Assembly: GCF_002091755.1 (NCBI RefSeq)
Contig: NZ_BDAI01000001.1
Location: 992,001 to 1,056,000, forward strand
Source of the DNA: Pseudomonas nitroreducens NBRC 12694
Lineage (GTDB): Bacteria > Pseudomonadota > Gammaproteobacteria > Pseudomonadales > Pseudomonadaceae
Direction: 5' to 3'
DNA length: 64,000 nucleotides
Shown: in pieces, positions 1 through 8,421 of the stretch
Layout: every line of letters begins with the position of its first letter
Position numbering within the stretch: position 1 is the stretch's first letter
Made by a program: the position numbers and the translations under genes
The notes under the pieces: model-generated
Seen by the model: the letters and a program-made list of their open reading frames with translations, nothing else
What the model was told of the DNA's origin: nothing
Databases searched by the model: none

Positions 1-284
1 CCTTCGAGGTCGGCGCGGCGCAGCTTGTGGATGCGGATCGACTCGCCGTCCAGCGATGGCGGCGGTTCCACCAGCAGCTCCAGGCGCTCGCCGAGGATCA
101 GCTTGCCTCGGCGGATCACCACGGCGCCGATGCTGAGGATGTCGGCCTTGCGCGGATCGAGGCTGGTGGTTTCCAGGTCCAGCGACACCAGTTCCTCCGC
201 CTCGGCCGGATCATGCCGCCACCAGTAGAGGCGACGGCGCCAGGCGGACCAGTGCGGATCGGGGGCGGCGACGCAGGCGTTCAT
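1..284 (-). CDS. 3'-5' exonuclease, DEDDh family (N-terminal part, cut by window edge)
   Basis: The visible 94 residues contain the ExoI motif SLDLETTSLDP, whose Asp36 and Glu38 would bind the two catalytic metals of DnaQ-like exonucleases. ILSIGAVVI follows, the usual second strand of the fold. A 35-residue basic, Trp-rich leader precedes the domain. The start ATG overlaps the TGA of the upstream cNMP/CBS/DUF294 gene by 4 bp (ATGA), so the two are translationally coupled. The same pair occurs in P. aeruginosa and in other gamma-proteobacteria. The role is probably trimming of DNA or RNA ends. The exact substrate cannot be told, and the H/D ExoII-ExoIII motifs lie outside the window. Confidence 0.85.
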   Translation of the reverse strand, partial: MNACVAAPDPHWSAWRRRLYWWRHDPAEAEELVSLDLETTSLDPRKADILSIGAVVIRRGKLILGERLELLVEPPPSLDGESIRIHKLRRADLE

Positions 285-2071
285 CGGGTCTCCAGATGGA
301 ATTGGCGGGTCAGGCTCTGCTTGAACTTCTTCACCGTGTGCAAGCCGAAGCGCAGCAGGTCGCGCTCGTGGCGGCTCAGTCGGGAAACATCGAGCCCCTG
401 CTCGCGACCGTCACGCTTGCCGTCCAATTGCTGGCGCAGGCGCAGTTGAAGGAACAGCTCGAAGGACTCGACCAGGTTGTCCACCAGCGACTCGTCCAGC
501 ACGCCGAGCGCCTTCAGCGCAGTCAGCCGGCCCAGCGTGCCGCGCTCCTCCAGGCCTTCGCGCACAGCCAGCACGCGGGCGCCGTGGACGATGGGGAAGA
601 TGCCGCCGCGCTTCACGTCGAGCTGCGCATCCTGGGTCTTGAGTTGGCCGAGGAAGGTCAGCGGCGTGTCGAATTGCAGCGCCGGCAAGGCGAGGTCGCT
701 CATCCAGCGGCTGCTGTCGCCAGCCAGTTCACCCAGGCATTCGCGCAGGCCGTCGAACAGCCGCCGGTTGCCCGCCACCGGCCAGGCATCGGCAAGAATC
801 GACAGGCGCATCAGTTGCTCCGGGCGCCCCTGCAACGGCAACTCGCGCAATTCGCGCTGCCATTCCGACAAGGCTTTGCACCACTCCGGCCGGCTGGCCA
901 TCACGCCACCGGGACATGGCGGATAGCCGAATTCCAACAAGGCGGCAGAGAAGCGCTGCATCAGCAGCAGGCCCTGCTCCACCGGCAGACCGTCGTCGAG
1001 GATCAGCGCGTTGTCCTGGTCGGTTTTCAGCAGTTGCTCCGCGCGCCCTTCGCTGCCCATCACCAGCAGGCAGCAGCGGCCGCGCAGCACCGGCGGCACT
1101 TGCAGTTCGAAGAGGCGCTCGAGCAATTGTTCGTTCAGCGCGCTGACCAGTTGCATGATGAAACGCAGGCGGATGCCATTGCCCGCCAGGGTGGCGATCA
1201 GCGTGTGCAGGGTCTCGGCCGCGGCGCGCAGCTCGGCCTCGCTCTCGGCGCGAGCGATGCGCAGCGCCAGCACATGGGAGTGGGTGGAGAACAGGCTGAG
1301 CACCTGGGTCAGGTGCAACAGGCCGACCACCCTGCCCTCCTCGCACACCGCCACGCGTTCGATGCGCTGGCGGGTCATGAGGATCATCGCGTCGAAGAGA
1401 AAATCCCCCAGCTCGACATGGCTCAGCGGGCGGTGCGCCAGCGGGCCGATGGGTTGCGTCTCGCTGAAGCCGTCGCGGAAGTGCGCGGTCATCAGGTCGG
1501 TGCGGGTGACAATGCCCAGGGCACCTTCCTCGCGCACCAGCAAGGCGTCGGCACCATGGCTCAGCTGCAGGCGCGCCGCATCGCCCAGCGGCAACGTAGG
1601 CTCCACTTCAATGGCCGGCAACAGGTGTTCGGAGGCGATACGGGTGAGGATGAATTCGGCCAGGTTCTGCCCGTCGCGGCGCTCCAGCTGGCGCTTGCTG
1701 GCCAGGTCCGCGCGGAAGAATTGCGCGAACTGGGGATTGTCCGCGCAGAGCTGATGGAAAACCGCCGCGGGCAGTTCGTAGACGATGCTTTCTTCCACTG
1801 CCTGGTAACGGTGCTTGCTGCTGCCGGAGAGCAATCCGCGAACATCGAACAGGTCTTCGGCGCCATATTGCGCGAACAGCCTGCCGTCCTCGCCGCGCTC
1901 TTCGATCACACCCTTCATCAGGATGAACAGGCAGGGCACCGGCGCACCCGCCTCGAGCAGTACTTCGTCGACCGTGTAGTAACCCACACTCAATGCATCG
2001 CGCAGCTGCTCGCGCTCCAGCGGACGAAGCTGGTCGAAAGGAGGCGAGGCGAAGTTGAAATCGTCGGACAT
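281..2071 (-). CDS. cNMP-binding / CBS pair / DUF294 putative nucleotidyltransferase
   Basis: A 596-residue cytoplasmic signalling protein. Residues about 10-130 form a Crp-type cyclic-nucleotide-binding beta roll and about 165-275 a pair of CBS domains (HGADALLVREEGALGIVTRTDL and a second copy ending GLLHLTQVL). From about 300 comes DUF294 with the nucleotidyltransferase signature GSEGRAEQLLKTDQDNALI near residue 337-355; the Asp-x-Asp there would hold Mg. A DUF294 C-terminal domain ends the protein. This architecture is found throughout Pseudomonas next to a DnaQ-like exonuclease, as here. The role is unknown; the layout suggests a ligand-sensing nucleotidyl- or uridylyl-transferase. It follows actP on the same strand but is separated from it by a strong terminator, so it has its own promoter. 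Confidence 0.85.
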   Translation of the reverse strand: MSDDFNFASPPFDQLRPLEREQLRDALSVGYYTVDEVLLEAGAPVPCLFILMKGVIEERGEDGRLFAQYGAEDLFDVRGLLSGSSKHRYQAVEESIVYELPAAVFHQLCADNPQFAQFFRADLASKRQLERRDGQNLAEFILTRIASEHLLPAIEVEPTLPLGDAARLQLSHGADALLVREEGALGIVTRTDLMTAHFRDGFSETQPIGPLAHRPLSHVELGDFLFDAMILMTRQRIERVAVCEEGRVVGLLHLTQVLSLFSTHSHVLALRIARAESEAELRAAAETLHTLIATLAGNGIRLRFIMQLVSALNEQLLERLFELQVPPVLRGRCCLLVMGSEGRAEQLLKTDQDNALILDDGLPVEQGLLLMQRFSAALLEFGYPPCPGGVMASRPEWCKALSEWQRELRELPLQGRPEQLMRLSILADAWPVAGNRRLFDGLRECLGELAGDSSRWMSDLALPALQFDTPLTFLGQLKTQDAQLDVKRGGIFPIVHGARVLAVREGLEERGTLGRLTALKALGVLDESLVDNLVESFELFLQLRLRQQLDGKRDGREQGLDVSRLSRHERDLLRFGLHTVKKFKQSLTRQFHLETR

Positions 2072-2089
2072 CCGTTATCCATCCCTGTC

Positions 2090-2126
2090 AAAAAAGCAGG
2101 GCCGGAGGTGTTTCCACCTCCGGCCC
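2090..2126 (-). terminator. Rho-independent terminator of yjcH-actP
   Basis: Read on the minus strand, a 12-bp GC-rich stem (2099-2110 with 2115-2126) with a 4-nt loop is followed within 3 nt by six T. It lies 21 bp past the actP stop and before the DUF294 gene, so it separates the two transcripts. Confidence 0.9.
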
Positions 2127-2146
2127 CGGCAGGTTAGCTCAAGCGA

Positions 2147-3802
2147 TCAGTGGGCAACGGCGCCAGTGGCACCCAGGCCGGTCTGCGAGCGAATGAATTG
2201 CGGGAAGAAGCGTGCGCGCTCCTCGTCGGCAGCGGCGGACTTGTCGGTGATGGAGAAGAACCAGATACCGATGAAGGCCACGGCCATGGAGAACAGCGCC
2301 GGGTATTCGTACGGGTAGATGGCTTTCTCGTGGCCGAGGATCTGTACCCAGATGGTCGGGCCGAGGATCATCAGGGTCACCGCGGTGATCAGGCCGAGCC
2401 AGCCGCCGATCTTCGCGCCACGGGTGGTCAGTTTCTTCCAGTACATCGAGAGCAGCAGCACCGGGAAGTTGCAGCTGGCGGCGATGGAGAAGGCCAGGCC
2501 GACCATGAAGGCGATGTTCTGCTTCTCGAAGAGGATGCCGAGAACGATGGCCACCACGCCGAGGCAGACGGTGGTGATCTTCGACACGCGCAGCTCATCC
2601 TTCTCGTTGGCCTTGCCGCCTTTGAGCACGCTGGCGTACAGGTCGTGGGACACGGCCGAGGCACCGGCCAGGGTCAGGCCGGCAACCACCGCGAGGATGG
2701 TGGCGAACGCGACGGCGGAGATGAAGCCGAGGAACAGGCTGCCACCCACTGCATTGGCCAGGTGCACGGCGGCCATGTTGTTGCCGCCCAGCAGGGCGCC
2801 GGTGGCGTCCTTGAAGTCCGGGTTGGTGCTGACCAGCAGGATCGCGCCGAAGCCGATGATGAAGGTCAGGATGTAGAAGTAGCCGATGAAGCCGGTAGCG
2901 AAGAACACCGACTTGCGGGCTTCCTTGGCGTCACTGACGGTGAAGAAGCGCATCAGGATGTGCGGCAGGCCGGCGGTGCCGAACATCAGCGCGAAGCCCA
3001 GGGAGAACGCGGAGATCGGGTCCTTCACCAGGCCGCCGGGGCTCATGATGCCCTCGCCTTTCGGGTGGACCTTGATGGCTTCGGAGAACAGGGTGCTGAT
3101 GTCGAAGTTGACGTGCTTGAGCACCATGATCGCCATGAACGTGGCGCCAGAGAGCAGCAGCACGGCCTTGATGATCTGTACCCAGGTGGTGGCGAGCATG
3201 CCGCCGAACAGCACGTACAGCACCATCAGGATGCCGACCAGGACCACGGCGACGTGGTAGTTCAGGCCGAACAGCAGCTCGATCAGCTTGCCGGCGCCGA
3301 CCATCTGCGCGATCAGGTAGAAGGCCACGACCACCAGCGAGCCACAGGCCGACAGGGTGCGGATGTCCTTCTGTTTGAGGCGATAGGACGCCACGTCGGC
3401 GAAGGTGTACTTGCCCAGGTTGCGCAGGCGTTCGGCGATCAGGAAAAGGATGATCGGCCAGCCGACGAGGAAGCCGATGGAGTAGATCAGGCCGTCGTAG
3501 CCGGAAGTGAACACCAGCGCGGAAATACCCAGGAAGGACGCGGCGGACATGTAGTCGCCGGCGATCGCCAGGCCGTTCTGGAAGCCGGTGATGCTGCCGC
3601 CGGCGGTATAGAAGTCAGCAGCGGACTTGCTGCGCTTGGAGGCCCAGTAGGTGATGCACAGGGTCAGGCCGACGAAGGCGACGAACATGACGATGGCGGA
3701 GATGTTCAGCGGCTGGCGCTGTACTTCGCCGGTGAGGGCGTCAGCCCAGAGTGACGGAGCGAAAGCGGCCAGTGCGAGGGCCGCAGAAATTCGGCCTTTC
3801 AT
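2147..3802 (-). CDS. actP: Cation/acetate symporter ActP
   Basis: Sodium:solute symporter (SSS/SLC5) family, 551 residues, close to the usual ActP length of about 550. An N-terminal signal-like segment (residues 1-20) precedes about 13 hydrophobic helices. Family landmarks are visible: SKRSKSAADFYTAGGSI, the GDYMSAASFLGISA loop near residue 80-95, and FGTAGLPHILMRFF near 275. Family members import acetate, glycolate and other short monocarboxylates. The gene overlaps yjcH by 4 bp, the classic yjcH-actP operon. CrbS/MxtR, whose gene lies at 43.9 kb, is known to control acetate genes in Pseudomonas, so actP is a plausible target. Acetate as substrate is inferred from the family and the yjcH partner. 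Confidence 0.93.
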   Translation of the reverse strand: MKGRISAALALAAFAPSLWADALTGEVQRQPLNISAIVMFVAFVGLTLCITYWASKRSKSAADFYTAGGSITGFQNGLAIAGDYMSAASFLGISALVFTSGYDGLIYSIGFLVGWPIILFLIAERLRNLGKYTFADVASYRLKQKDIRTLSACGSLVVVAFYLIAQMVGAGKLIELLFGLNYHVAVVLVGILMVLYVLFGGMLATTWVQIIKAVLLLSGATFMAIMVLKHVNFDISTLFSEAIKVHPKGEGIMSPGGLVKDPISAFSLGFALMFGTAGLPHILMRFFTVSDAKEARKSVFFATGFIGYFYILTFIIGFGAILLVSTNPDFKDATGALLGGNNMAAVHLANAVGGSLFLGFISAVAFATILAVVAGLTLAGASAVSHDLYASVLKGGKANEKDELRVSKITTVCLGVVAIVLGILFEKQNIAFMVGLAFSIAASCNFPVLLLSMYWKKLTTRGAKIGGWLGLITAVTLMILGPTIWVQILGHEKAIYPYEYPALFSMAVAFIGIWFFSITDKSAAADEERARFFPQFIRSQTGLGATGAVAH

Positions 3803-4110
3803 TGCTGGGCCTCCTTGAGGATTTCCTGGTTGAGGCGGTCGAATTCACCGTTCGCCCGGCGCACGTAGATGCCGGTGAGCACGAAGGCAGAGAAAATCAG
3901 CCCGACGCCCATGGGGATGCCCCAGGTGACGGACGAATCGGCACTGATCTTCGCGCCCAGCAGCTGCGGCTGGAAGGCGATGAGCAGGATGAAGACCACG
4001 TACAGGCCCAACATGATCAGGGAGAGCAGCCAGGCGAATCGCTCGCGCTTGGCCACCAACTCTTTGAAGCGCGGATTGGTATCAATCCGCTGGTAGATGC
4101 TGTCGTTCAT
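3799..4110 (-). CDS. yjcH: DUF485 inner-membrane protein YjcH
   Basis: A 103-residue protein with two hydrophobic helices (about 27-50 and 62-85) and a charged N-terminus, matching DUF485. It is nearly always encoded directly before actP; here its TGA overlaps the actP ATG. It is thought to assist the symporter, but a biochemical role is not established. The start at 4110 is preceded by an AGGA-type ribosome site. As first gene of the operon, it marks the promoter region between 4111 and about 4250. Confidence 0.92.
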   Translation of the reverse strand: MNDSIYQRIDTNPRFKELVAKRERFAWLLSLIMLGLYVVFILLIAFQPQLLGAKISADSSVTWGIPMGVGLIFSAFVLTGIYVRRANGEFDRLNQEILKEAQQ

Positions 4111-4187
4111 TTTGTTCTTGTCCTCACAGCGGGGATGACGCGGATGTCGTCGATCCCTAATTTATTGGAGCGCTGCAAGCTCTCCAG

Positions 4188-4201
4188 ACGACTTTAGTCG
4201 T
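4188..4201. promoter_or_regulatory. Palindrome upstream of yjcH-actP, candidate activator site
   Basis: A 5-bp inverted repeat, ACGAC-TTTA-GTCGT, lies 78-91 bp before the yjcH start, where an activator would bind. The 212-bp region otherwise holds only the betaine-gene terminator. Binding by the LuxR-type partner of CrbS/MxtR is a guess from context. Confidence 0.4.
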
Positions 4202-4250
4202 AGCGATTTGCCCTCTCTTGCGAACAAGCCCGGAATAGACGCCTCGGAAT

Positions 4251-4289
4251 AAAAAAATCCCCCGCGAACGATGGCGTTCGCGGGGGATT
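4251..4289 (-). terminator. Rho-independent terminator of the betaine-binding protein gene
   Basis: A perfect 15-bp inverted repeat (4256-4270 with 4275-4289, loop ATGG) is followed on the minus strand by a run of seven T (plus-strand A run 4251-4257). It sits 34 bp past the stop of the 4323-5177 gene and stops transcription before yjcH. Confidence 0.92.
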
Positions 4290-4322
4290 CTTCTGTTGCT
4301 GGCGTCAGTTCGGCCTAGAAGA

Positions 4323-5177
4323 TCACAGCCATTCCTTCACGCGATCCGGATGCGCTTCGACCCATTTCTTGGCGGCCACTTCCGGCTTCTCGCCATTCTG
4401 CACGGCGAGCATGACTTCGCCGATTTCCTGGCCGTCCTTCCACTGGAACTTCTTCAGGAAGGCCCAGACTTCCGGCGCCTTCTTCTCCAGCGCCGGGTTG
4501 GCCACGCTGTCGACGTGCTCTTCTTCGCCGTAGACCTTTTTCGGGTCTTCGAGGAACTTCAGCTTCCACTTGGCGAACATCCAGTGCGGAATCCAGCCGG
4601 TCACGGCAATGGCCTTCTTGTCGTTCTCCGCACGTGTCAGCTCGGCGATCATGCCGCTGCCGGAACTGGCTACCAGCTTGTAGTCCAGGCCGTAGTCCTT
4701 GATCGCCTGGTCGGTCTTGAGCATCACGCCGGCGCCGGCGTCGATGCCGACGATGCGGCCGCCGAAGTCATCCTTCTGCGCCTTGAGGTCCTCGATGCTG
4801 TTGGCTTTCACGTATTCGGGCACGATCAGGCCGATCTTCGCGCCCGGGTAGTTCACGCCCAGGTTGGTGACCTTGTCCTTCATCTTCTCGTAGTAGGCGC
4901 CGTGGGTGACCGGCAGCCAGGCCGAGAGCATGGCGTCGAGCTTGCCGCGCGCCACGCCCTGCCACATGATCCCGGCGGCAACCGGCATCAGCTTGACCTG
5001 GTAGCCGAGCTTCTCGCGCATGATCTCGGCGGCGACGTGGGTGGTCGCCACGCTGTCCGACCAGCCGTCCACGTAACCGATGGTGATTTCCGGCTTGGCC
5101 GCCGCGCCGGCCAGCCCGGCCGCCGCCGACAGCACCAGACCTGCGCCCAGGCCCAACAGGCGTCGCATCATTGTCAT
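4323..5177 (-). CDS. Glycine betaine/choline-type ABC substrate-binding protein
   Basis: A 284-residue periplasmic protein of the OpuAC (PF04069) family. A signal peptide of about 25 residues ends ...GLAGAAAK. Family features include ITIGYVDGWSDSVATTH at the mature N-terminus, AWLPVTHGAYY, and TGWIPHWMFAKWKLKFLED near residue 190-205; the Trp residues would form the aromatic cage for a quaternary amine. No permease or ATPase gene is adjacent, so it is an orphan binding protein feeding a transporter encoded elsewhere. In P. aeruginosa, orphan proteins such as BetX and CaiX serve the Cbc transporter; this gene has the map position I recall for betX. The start is preceded by GGGGAG at good spacing. 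Ligand choice is not provable from sequence. Confidence 0.88.
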   Translation of the reverse strand: MTMMRRLLGLGAGLVLSAAAGLAGAAAKPEITIGYVDGWSDSVATTHVAAEIMREKLGYQVKLMPVAAGIMWQGVARGKLDAMLSAWLPVTHGAYYEKMKDKVTNLGVNYPGAKIGLIVPEYVKANSIEDLKAQKDDFGGRIVGIDAGAGVMLKTDQAIKDYGLDYKLVASSGSGMIAELTRAENDKKAIAVTGWIPHWMFAKWKLKFLEDPKKVYGEEEHVDSVANPALEKKAPEVWAFLKKFQWKDGQEIGEVMLAVQNGEKPEVAAKKWVEAHPDRVKEWL

Positions 5178-5431
5178 GGTTTTCTCCCCGTGATTTTTCG
5201 TTGCGGCGTCCGGGTAGACCCGGCGCCATTCGCGGTCTTGGCCGCCCTTTCATGATCGGCGCCCGCTGCTGGCGAACTGCTCTGAGAACGACGCCAAACG
5301 GTCCGATCCACGACAGAAACCGTCCATCCACGACCGCGCCATTCCATCCGCGACGAAGGTGCCGGCCTATCGCCTCCATACAGAGGCTCGATTACTCGAG
5401 AGGGTTCCTGCGCAGTAGGCTTTCAGCAACG

Positions 5432-5444
5432 GAGAATCATTCTC
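5432..5444. promoter_or_regulatory. 13-bp palindrome resembling a Fur half-box pair
   Basis: GAGAATCATTCTC is a perfect palindrome around one central base. It matches 11 of the last 13 bases of the 19-bp Fur consensus (two of its three hexamers). It ends 4 bp before the ribosome site and 18 bp before the ATG of the DUF2061 gene, so a bound repressor would block transcription or early elongation. The rest of 5178-5431 shows nothing else I can name. Confidence 0.4.
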
Positions 5445-5462
5445 GACTGGAGGATCGCCACC

Positions 5463-5675
5463 ATGCTCAAGACCGTCACCTTCACCCTGATGCACTTCGC
5501 CATCGCCTTCAGCGTCGCCTACGCGCTGACCGGCAGCATCACCGTGGGCGGCCTGGTGGCGATCGTCGAGCCGCTGTGCAACGCGGTGGGCTTCCACTTC
5601 CACGAGAAGTTCTGGAAGCGCATCGAGGGCAACGCGGCCCAGCCGACGCACAACTGGATTCACCGCCACGCGTGA
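5463..5675 (+). CDS. DUF2061 small membrane protein
   Basis: A 70-residue protein matching DUF2061: MLKTVTFTLMHFAIAFSVAY, then TGSITVGGLVAIVEPLCNAV, and a His-rich tail with HFHEKFWKRIE. Two hydrophobic segments (about 5-22 and 26-46) suggest two inner-membrane helices. The ribosome site GGAGG sits 9 bp before the ATG. The function of the family is unknown. A Fur-like palindrome lies directly upstream, the only hint of regulation. The gene stands alone, with the GH17 gene 74 bp downstream on the same strand. Confidence 0.85.
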   Translation: MLKTVTFTLMHFAIAFSVAYALTGSITVGGLVAIVEPLCNAVGFHFHEKFWKRIEGNAAQPTHNWIHRHA

Positions 5676-5749
5676 ACGCCACGCACGGGCACTGACGGCG
5701 GCAAGCGGCGTTGCTAAGATGCGCGCCTCGCCACGGTTCGCGTGCCCCC

Positions 5750-7306
5750 ATGCCCCAGTCCTCGCGCTTTCCGCTTCTCCCTTACCTTCTCGCCCTGCTG
5801 CTTGCCCTGATCGCCCTCGGCGGCCTCTGGTACGGCCTGGGCAGACCGGTGGCCCTGCCCGACGCGGCCACGCCCACGCACAAGCTGCAGTGCGCGTCCT
5901 ACAGCCCGTTCGCCAAGGACCAGTCGCCCTTCGACCAGCCCTTCGTCCTGCGCCCGGAGCAGATGGACGCCGACCTGGCGCTGCTGGCAACGCGCTTCGA
6001 GTGCGTGCGCACCTATTCCATGACCGGCCTGGAAGGCATCCCGGCGCTGGCGCGCAAGCACGGCCTGAAGCTGATGCTCGGCGCCTGGGTCAATGCCAAC
6101 CCGGTGGATACCGATCGGGAAGTCGAGGCGCTGATCAAGGCGGCCAACCAGTACCCGGACGTGGTACAGGCGGTGATCGTCGGCAACGAGACCCTGTTGC
6201 GAAAGGAAGTTACCGGGCGCTACCTCGCCGGGCTGATCCACAAGGTGAAGGCTCGTGTTCGCCAGCCGGTGACCTACGCCGACGTCTGGGACTTCTGGCA
6301 CCAGCACCCGGAGATCGCCCCGGCGGTGGACTTCATCACCATCCACCTGTTGCCGTACTGGGAAGACAATCCCAGCGGGATCGACGATGCACTCGCCCAC
6401 GTGGCGAAGATCCGCGAAGACTTCGGCCGCGAGTTCGCCCCCAAGGACATCCTGATCGGCGAAACCGGCTGGCCCAGCGAAGGCCGCCAGCGCGAAACCG
6501 CACTGCCCAGCCGCGTCAACGAGGCGCGCTTCATCCGCGGCTTCGTGCACATGGCCGAGGAGAAAGGCTGGCGCTACAACCTGATCGAAGCCTTCGACCA
6601 GCCCTGGAAACGCCAGAGCGAAGGCGCGGTGGGCGGTTACTGGGGCCTGTTCAGCGCCGATCGCGCAGAGAAAGGCGTGCTCGCCGGGCCGGTCAGCAAC
6701 CTGCCGGACTGGCCGCTCTGGCTGGGACTTTCCGGCGTGATCCTGCTCGCTGGATTGCTGGTCGGCGGCCGCCCCACCTCTGCCCGCCATGCCTTCCTGT
6801 TGCCGCTGGCTGGCGCCCTCGGCGCCGGCTGCATCGGCCTGTGGCTGGAGCTGTCGGTGATCACCAGCCGCTTCTGGGGCGAGTGGCTCTGGTCGGCGGC
6901 ACTGGTTGGCTTGAATCTGCTGGTACTGCTGCACATCAGCCTGGCGCTGTCAGCCCGCGCGGGTCGGCGGTCGAAGGCGTTCGACTGGCTGCAGCGCCAC
7001 GCCGGCCTGTGGCTGGCGGCGGCCGGTTTCGCTGGCGCGGTACTGATGCTCGGGATGGTCTTCGACGCGCGCTACCGCAGCTTCCCCAGCGCGGCACTGC
7101 TGTTCCCGGCGCTGGTCTATCTGTGCCGGCCGGTCGCGACGCCACGTCGAGAAGCACTGTTGCTGGCATTGATCATTGCCGCCGGGATTCCCGCACAGCT
7201 GGCTCTGGAAGGCTTGAGCAATCTTCAGGCACTGGGCTGGGCAGCGGTGAGCCTGCTCCTGCTCGGCGCACTGTTACGCGGACGGCTGGCACCGCAAAAG
7301 GCCTGA
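5750..7306 (+). CDS. Membrane-anchored glycoside hydrolase family 17 / beta-glucan glucosyltransferase
   Basis: 518 residues from the chosen ATG. One N-terminal helix (about 8-28) is followed by a periplasmic GH17 TIM barrel (about 40-300) and about seven C-terminal helices (from about 325). The acid/base Glu147 is in VIVGNETLL and the nucleophile Glu238 in IGETGWPSEG, both GH17 signatures. Proteobacterial GH17 enzymes tested to date are non-Leloir beta-1,3-glucosyltransferases that remodel glucan chains, a role that would suit periplasmic or cyclic glucan processing. No ribosome site is clear; an in-frame TTG at 5711 is a possible alternative start. The gene converges on a minus-strand membrane-protein gene with a 1-bp gap. 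Confidence 0.85.
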   Translation: MPQSSRFPLLPYLLALLLALIALGGLWYGLGRPVALPDAATPTHKLQCASYSPFAKDQSPFDQPFVLRPEQMDADLALLATRFECVRTYSMTGLEGIPALARKHGLKLMLGAWVNANPVDTDREVEALIKAANQYPDVVQAVIVGNETLLRKEVTGRYLAGLIHKVKARVRQPVTYADVWDFWHQHPEIAPAVDFITIHLLPYWEDNPSGIDDALAHVAKIREDFGREFAPKDILIGETGWPSEGRQRETALPSRVNEARFIRGFVHMAEEKGWRYNLIEAFDQPWKRQSEGAVGGYWGLFSADRAEKGVLAGPVSNLPDWPLWLGLSGVILLAGLLVGGRPTSARHAFLLPLAGALGAGCIGLWLELSVITSRFWGEWLWSAALVGLNLLVLLHISLALSARAGRRSKAFDWLQRHAGLWLAAAGFAGAVLMLGMVFDARYRSFPSAALLFPALVYLCRPVATPRREALLLALIIAAGIPAQLALEGLSNLQALGWAAVSLLLLGALLRGRLAPQKA

Positions 7307-7307
7307 C

Positions 7308-7673
7308 TCAGCGTCCTGTTGCCCGCACCAGGCGCAACCCGGCCAATACCACCGCGAACACCGCGAGGCCGGCGTTGTACAGCACCAGCGCCGGCAGCGT
7401 AACCAGCATCGCCAGCACCGCCAGCCACCAGCCGGCCTGGCGCGGCACGAAGAACGCCAGCAGCGAAAGCCCCAGGGCCAGCTTGCCGAATACGCCGAAG
7501 TGGATCGCCCAGCCCAGCTGCGAACGCACGCCGCACTCCCAGCGCGCGGCCTCGTCGGCGCAGATGCCGACCCAGCGGCCATCCTCCATCAGCCCGAAAC
7601 GTACGCCATAACTGGCGGCCAGCCACAGGGCCAGGGCGAGCAGCAGGAGGATCAGGGGCAAACGACGGGACAT
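7308..7673 (-). CDS. Small inner-membrane protein, function unknown
   Basis: A 121-residue protein with a short basic start (MSRRLP) and about four hydrophobic segments: about 5-22, 56-74, 80-97 and 99-115. A loop between the first two carries two Cys in a periplasmic-looking stretch (GICADEAARWECGV). I do not recognise a named family. The chosen ATG at 7673 gives a normal membrane start. Longer readings upstream would run through sequence antisense to the next gene. It converges with the GH17 gene, the two stops being one base apart. Confidence 0.7.
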   Translation of the reverse strand: MSRRLPLILLLLALALWLAASYGVRFGLMEDGRWVGICADEAARWECGVRSQLGWAIHFGVFGKLALGLSLLAFFVPRQAGWWLAVLAMLVTLPALVLYNAGLAVFAVVLAGLRLVRATGR

Positions 7674-7784
7674 GGCGCCACTACTCCGGGCAGGCGGGAA
7701 ATCGGCGCCCAGCATAACCAGCGCAAGGGCCGATGCAAGGGGGGCCGGTTGCAGCCTAGACTTCGCCCAGCAATGGAGCCTTCG

Positions 7785-8351
7785 ATGAAACGATCGACCC
7801 TGTTCCTGCTGGCCTGCCTGGCGGGCAGCTTCTGGTGGCTCTGGCCCACCGAACGTCCCCAGGCACCGCAGCAGCACAGCCAGACACTGGCCAATGGCGG
7901 CTTCCGCCTGGCGCGCTACTCCATCTATCCGCTGGAGGATTTCAGCATCGAGGCGCGCGTGCTGGGCCGCGAGGATTACCGCCTGGGTCGCGAGGCAGAG
8001 TTGTCGCCCACCGACCTCGCCCTGGGCTGGGGGCCGATGGACGATCCGCGCGTGCTGGCCGATATCCGCATCACCCAGGGCAACCGCTGGTTCTACTGGC
8101 ACGCCGACAAGCTGCCGATTCCCCGCCGGGAGCTGGAGACCCATGCCGCCAACATGCACATGATCCCGGCCAGCGACGACGTGGCGCGCACCCTGGCCCA
8201 GGTCAGCGCCGGCGAGCACATTCGCCTCTCCGGCAAGCTGGTGCGCGTGGAGGGTGATGACGGCTGGCGCTGGGTCAGCTCACTGACCCGCGAAGACACC
8301 GGCGCCGGCGCCTGCGAGCTGGTCTGGGTGGAAAGCCTGGAGCTTTACTGA
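7785..8351 (+). CDS. Exported protein of unknown function
   Basis: 188 residues. MKRSTLFLLACLAGSFWWLW is an N-terminal signal or anchor helix; the remainder is soluble. The body holds LARYSIYPLEDFSIEARVLG, DLALGWGPMDDP, ITQGNRWFYWH and a C-terminal half with LSGKLVRVEG and SLTREDTGAGACELVWVE. This pattern is typical of conserved periplasmic proteins of Pseudomonas with no assigned role. Start choice: GGAG at 7776-7779 is well placed for ATG 7785 rather than for the in-frame ATG at 7773. It is probably periplasmic, tethered by the uncleaved helix. A GNAT gene follows 70 bp later. Confidence 0.7.
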   Translation: MKRSTLFLLACLAGSFWWLWPTERPQAPQQHSQTLANGGFRLARYSIYPLEDFSIEARVLGREDYRLGREAELSPTDLALGWGPMDDPRVLADIRITQGNRWFYWHADKLPIPRRELETHAANMHMIPASDDVARTLAQVSAGEHIRLSGKLVRVEGDDGWRWVSSLTREDTGAGACELVWVESLELY

Positions 8352-8421
8352 GGCGCCCGGTTGCCAGCCGCGCCCGCCTTTGGGCATCCTCGCCGCGACC
8401 CCGCCCTGCAAGGAATGACCG

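Noticed and set aside
296..2137. Long open frames antisense to the DUF294 gene and many similar long frames opposite real genes
   Set aside because: High GC makes stops rare on the opposite strand. These frames have no ribosome sites, no recognisable domains, and compositions rich in Arg, Gln and His typical of shadow frames.
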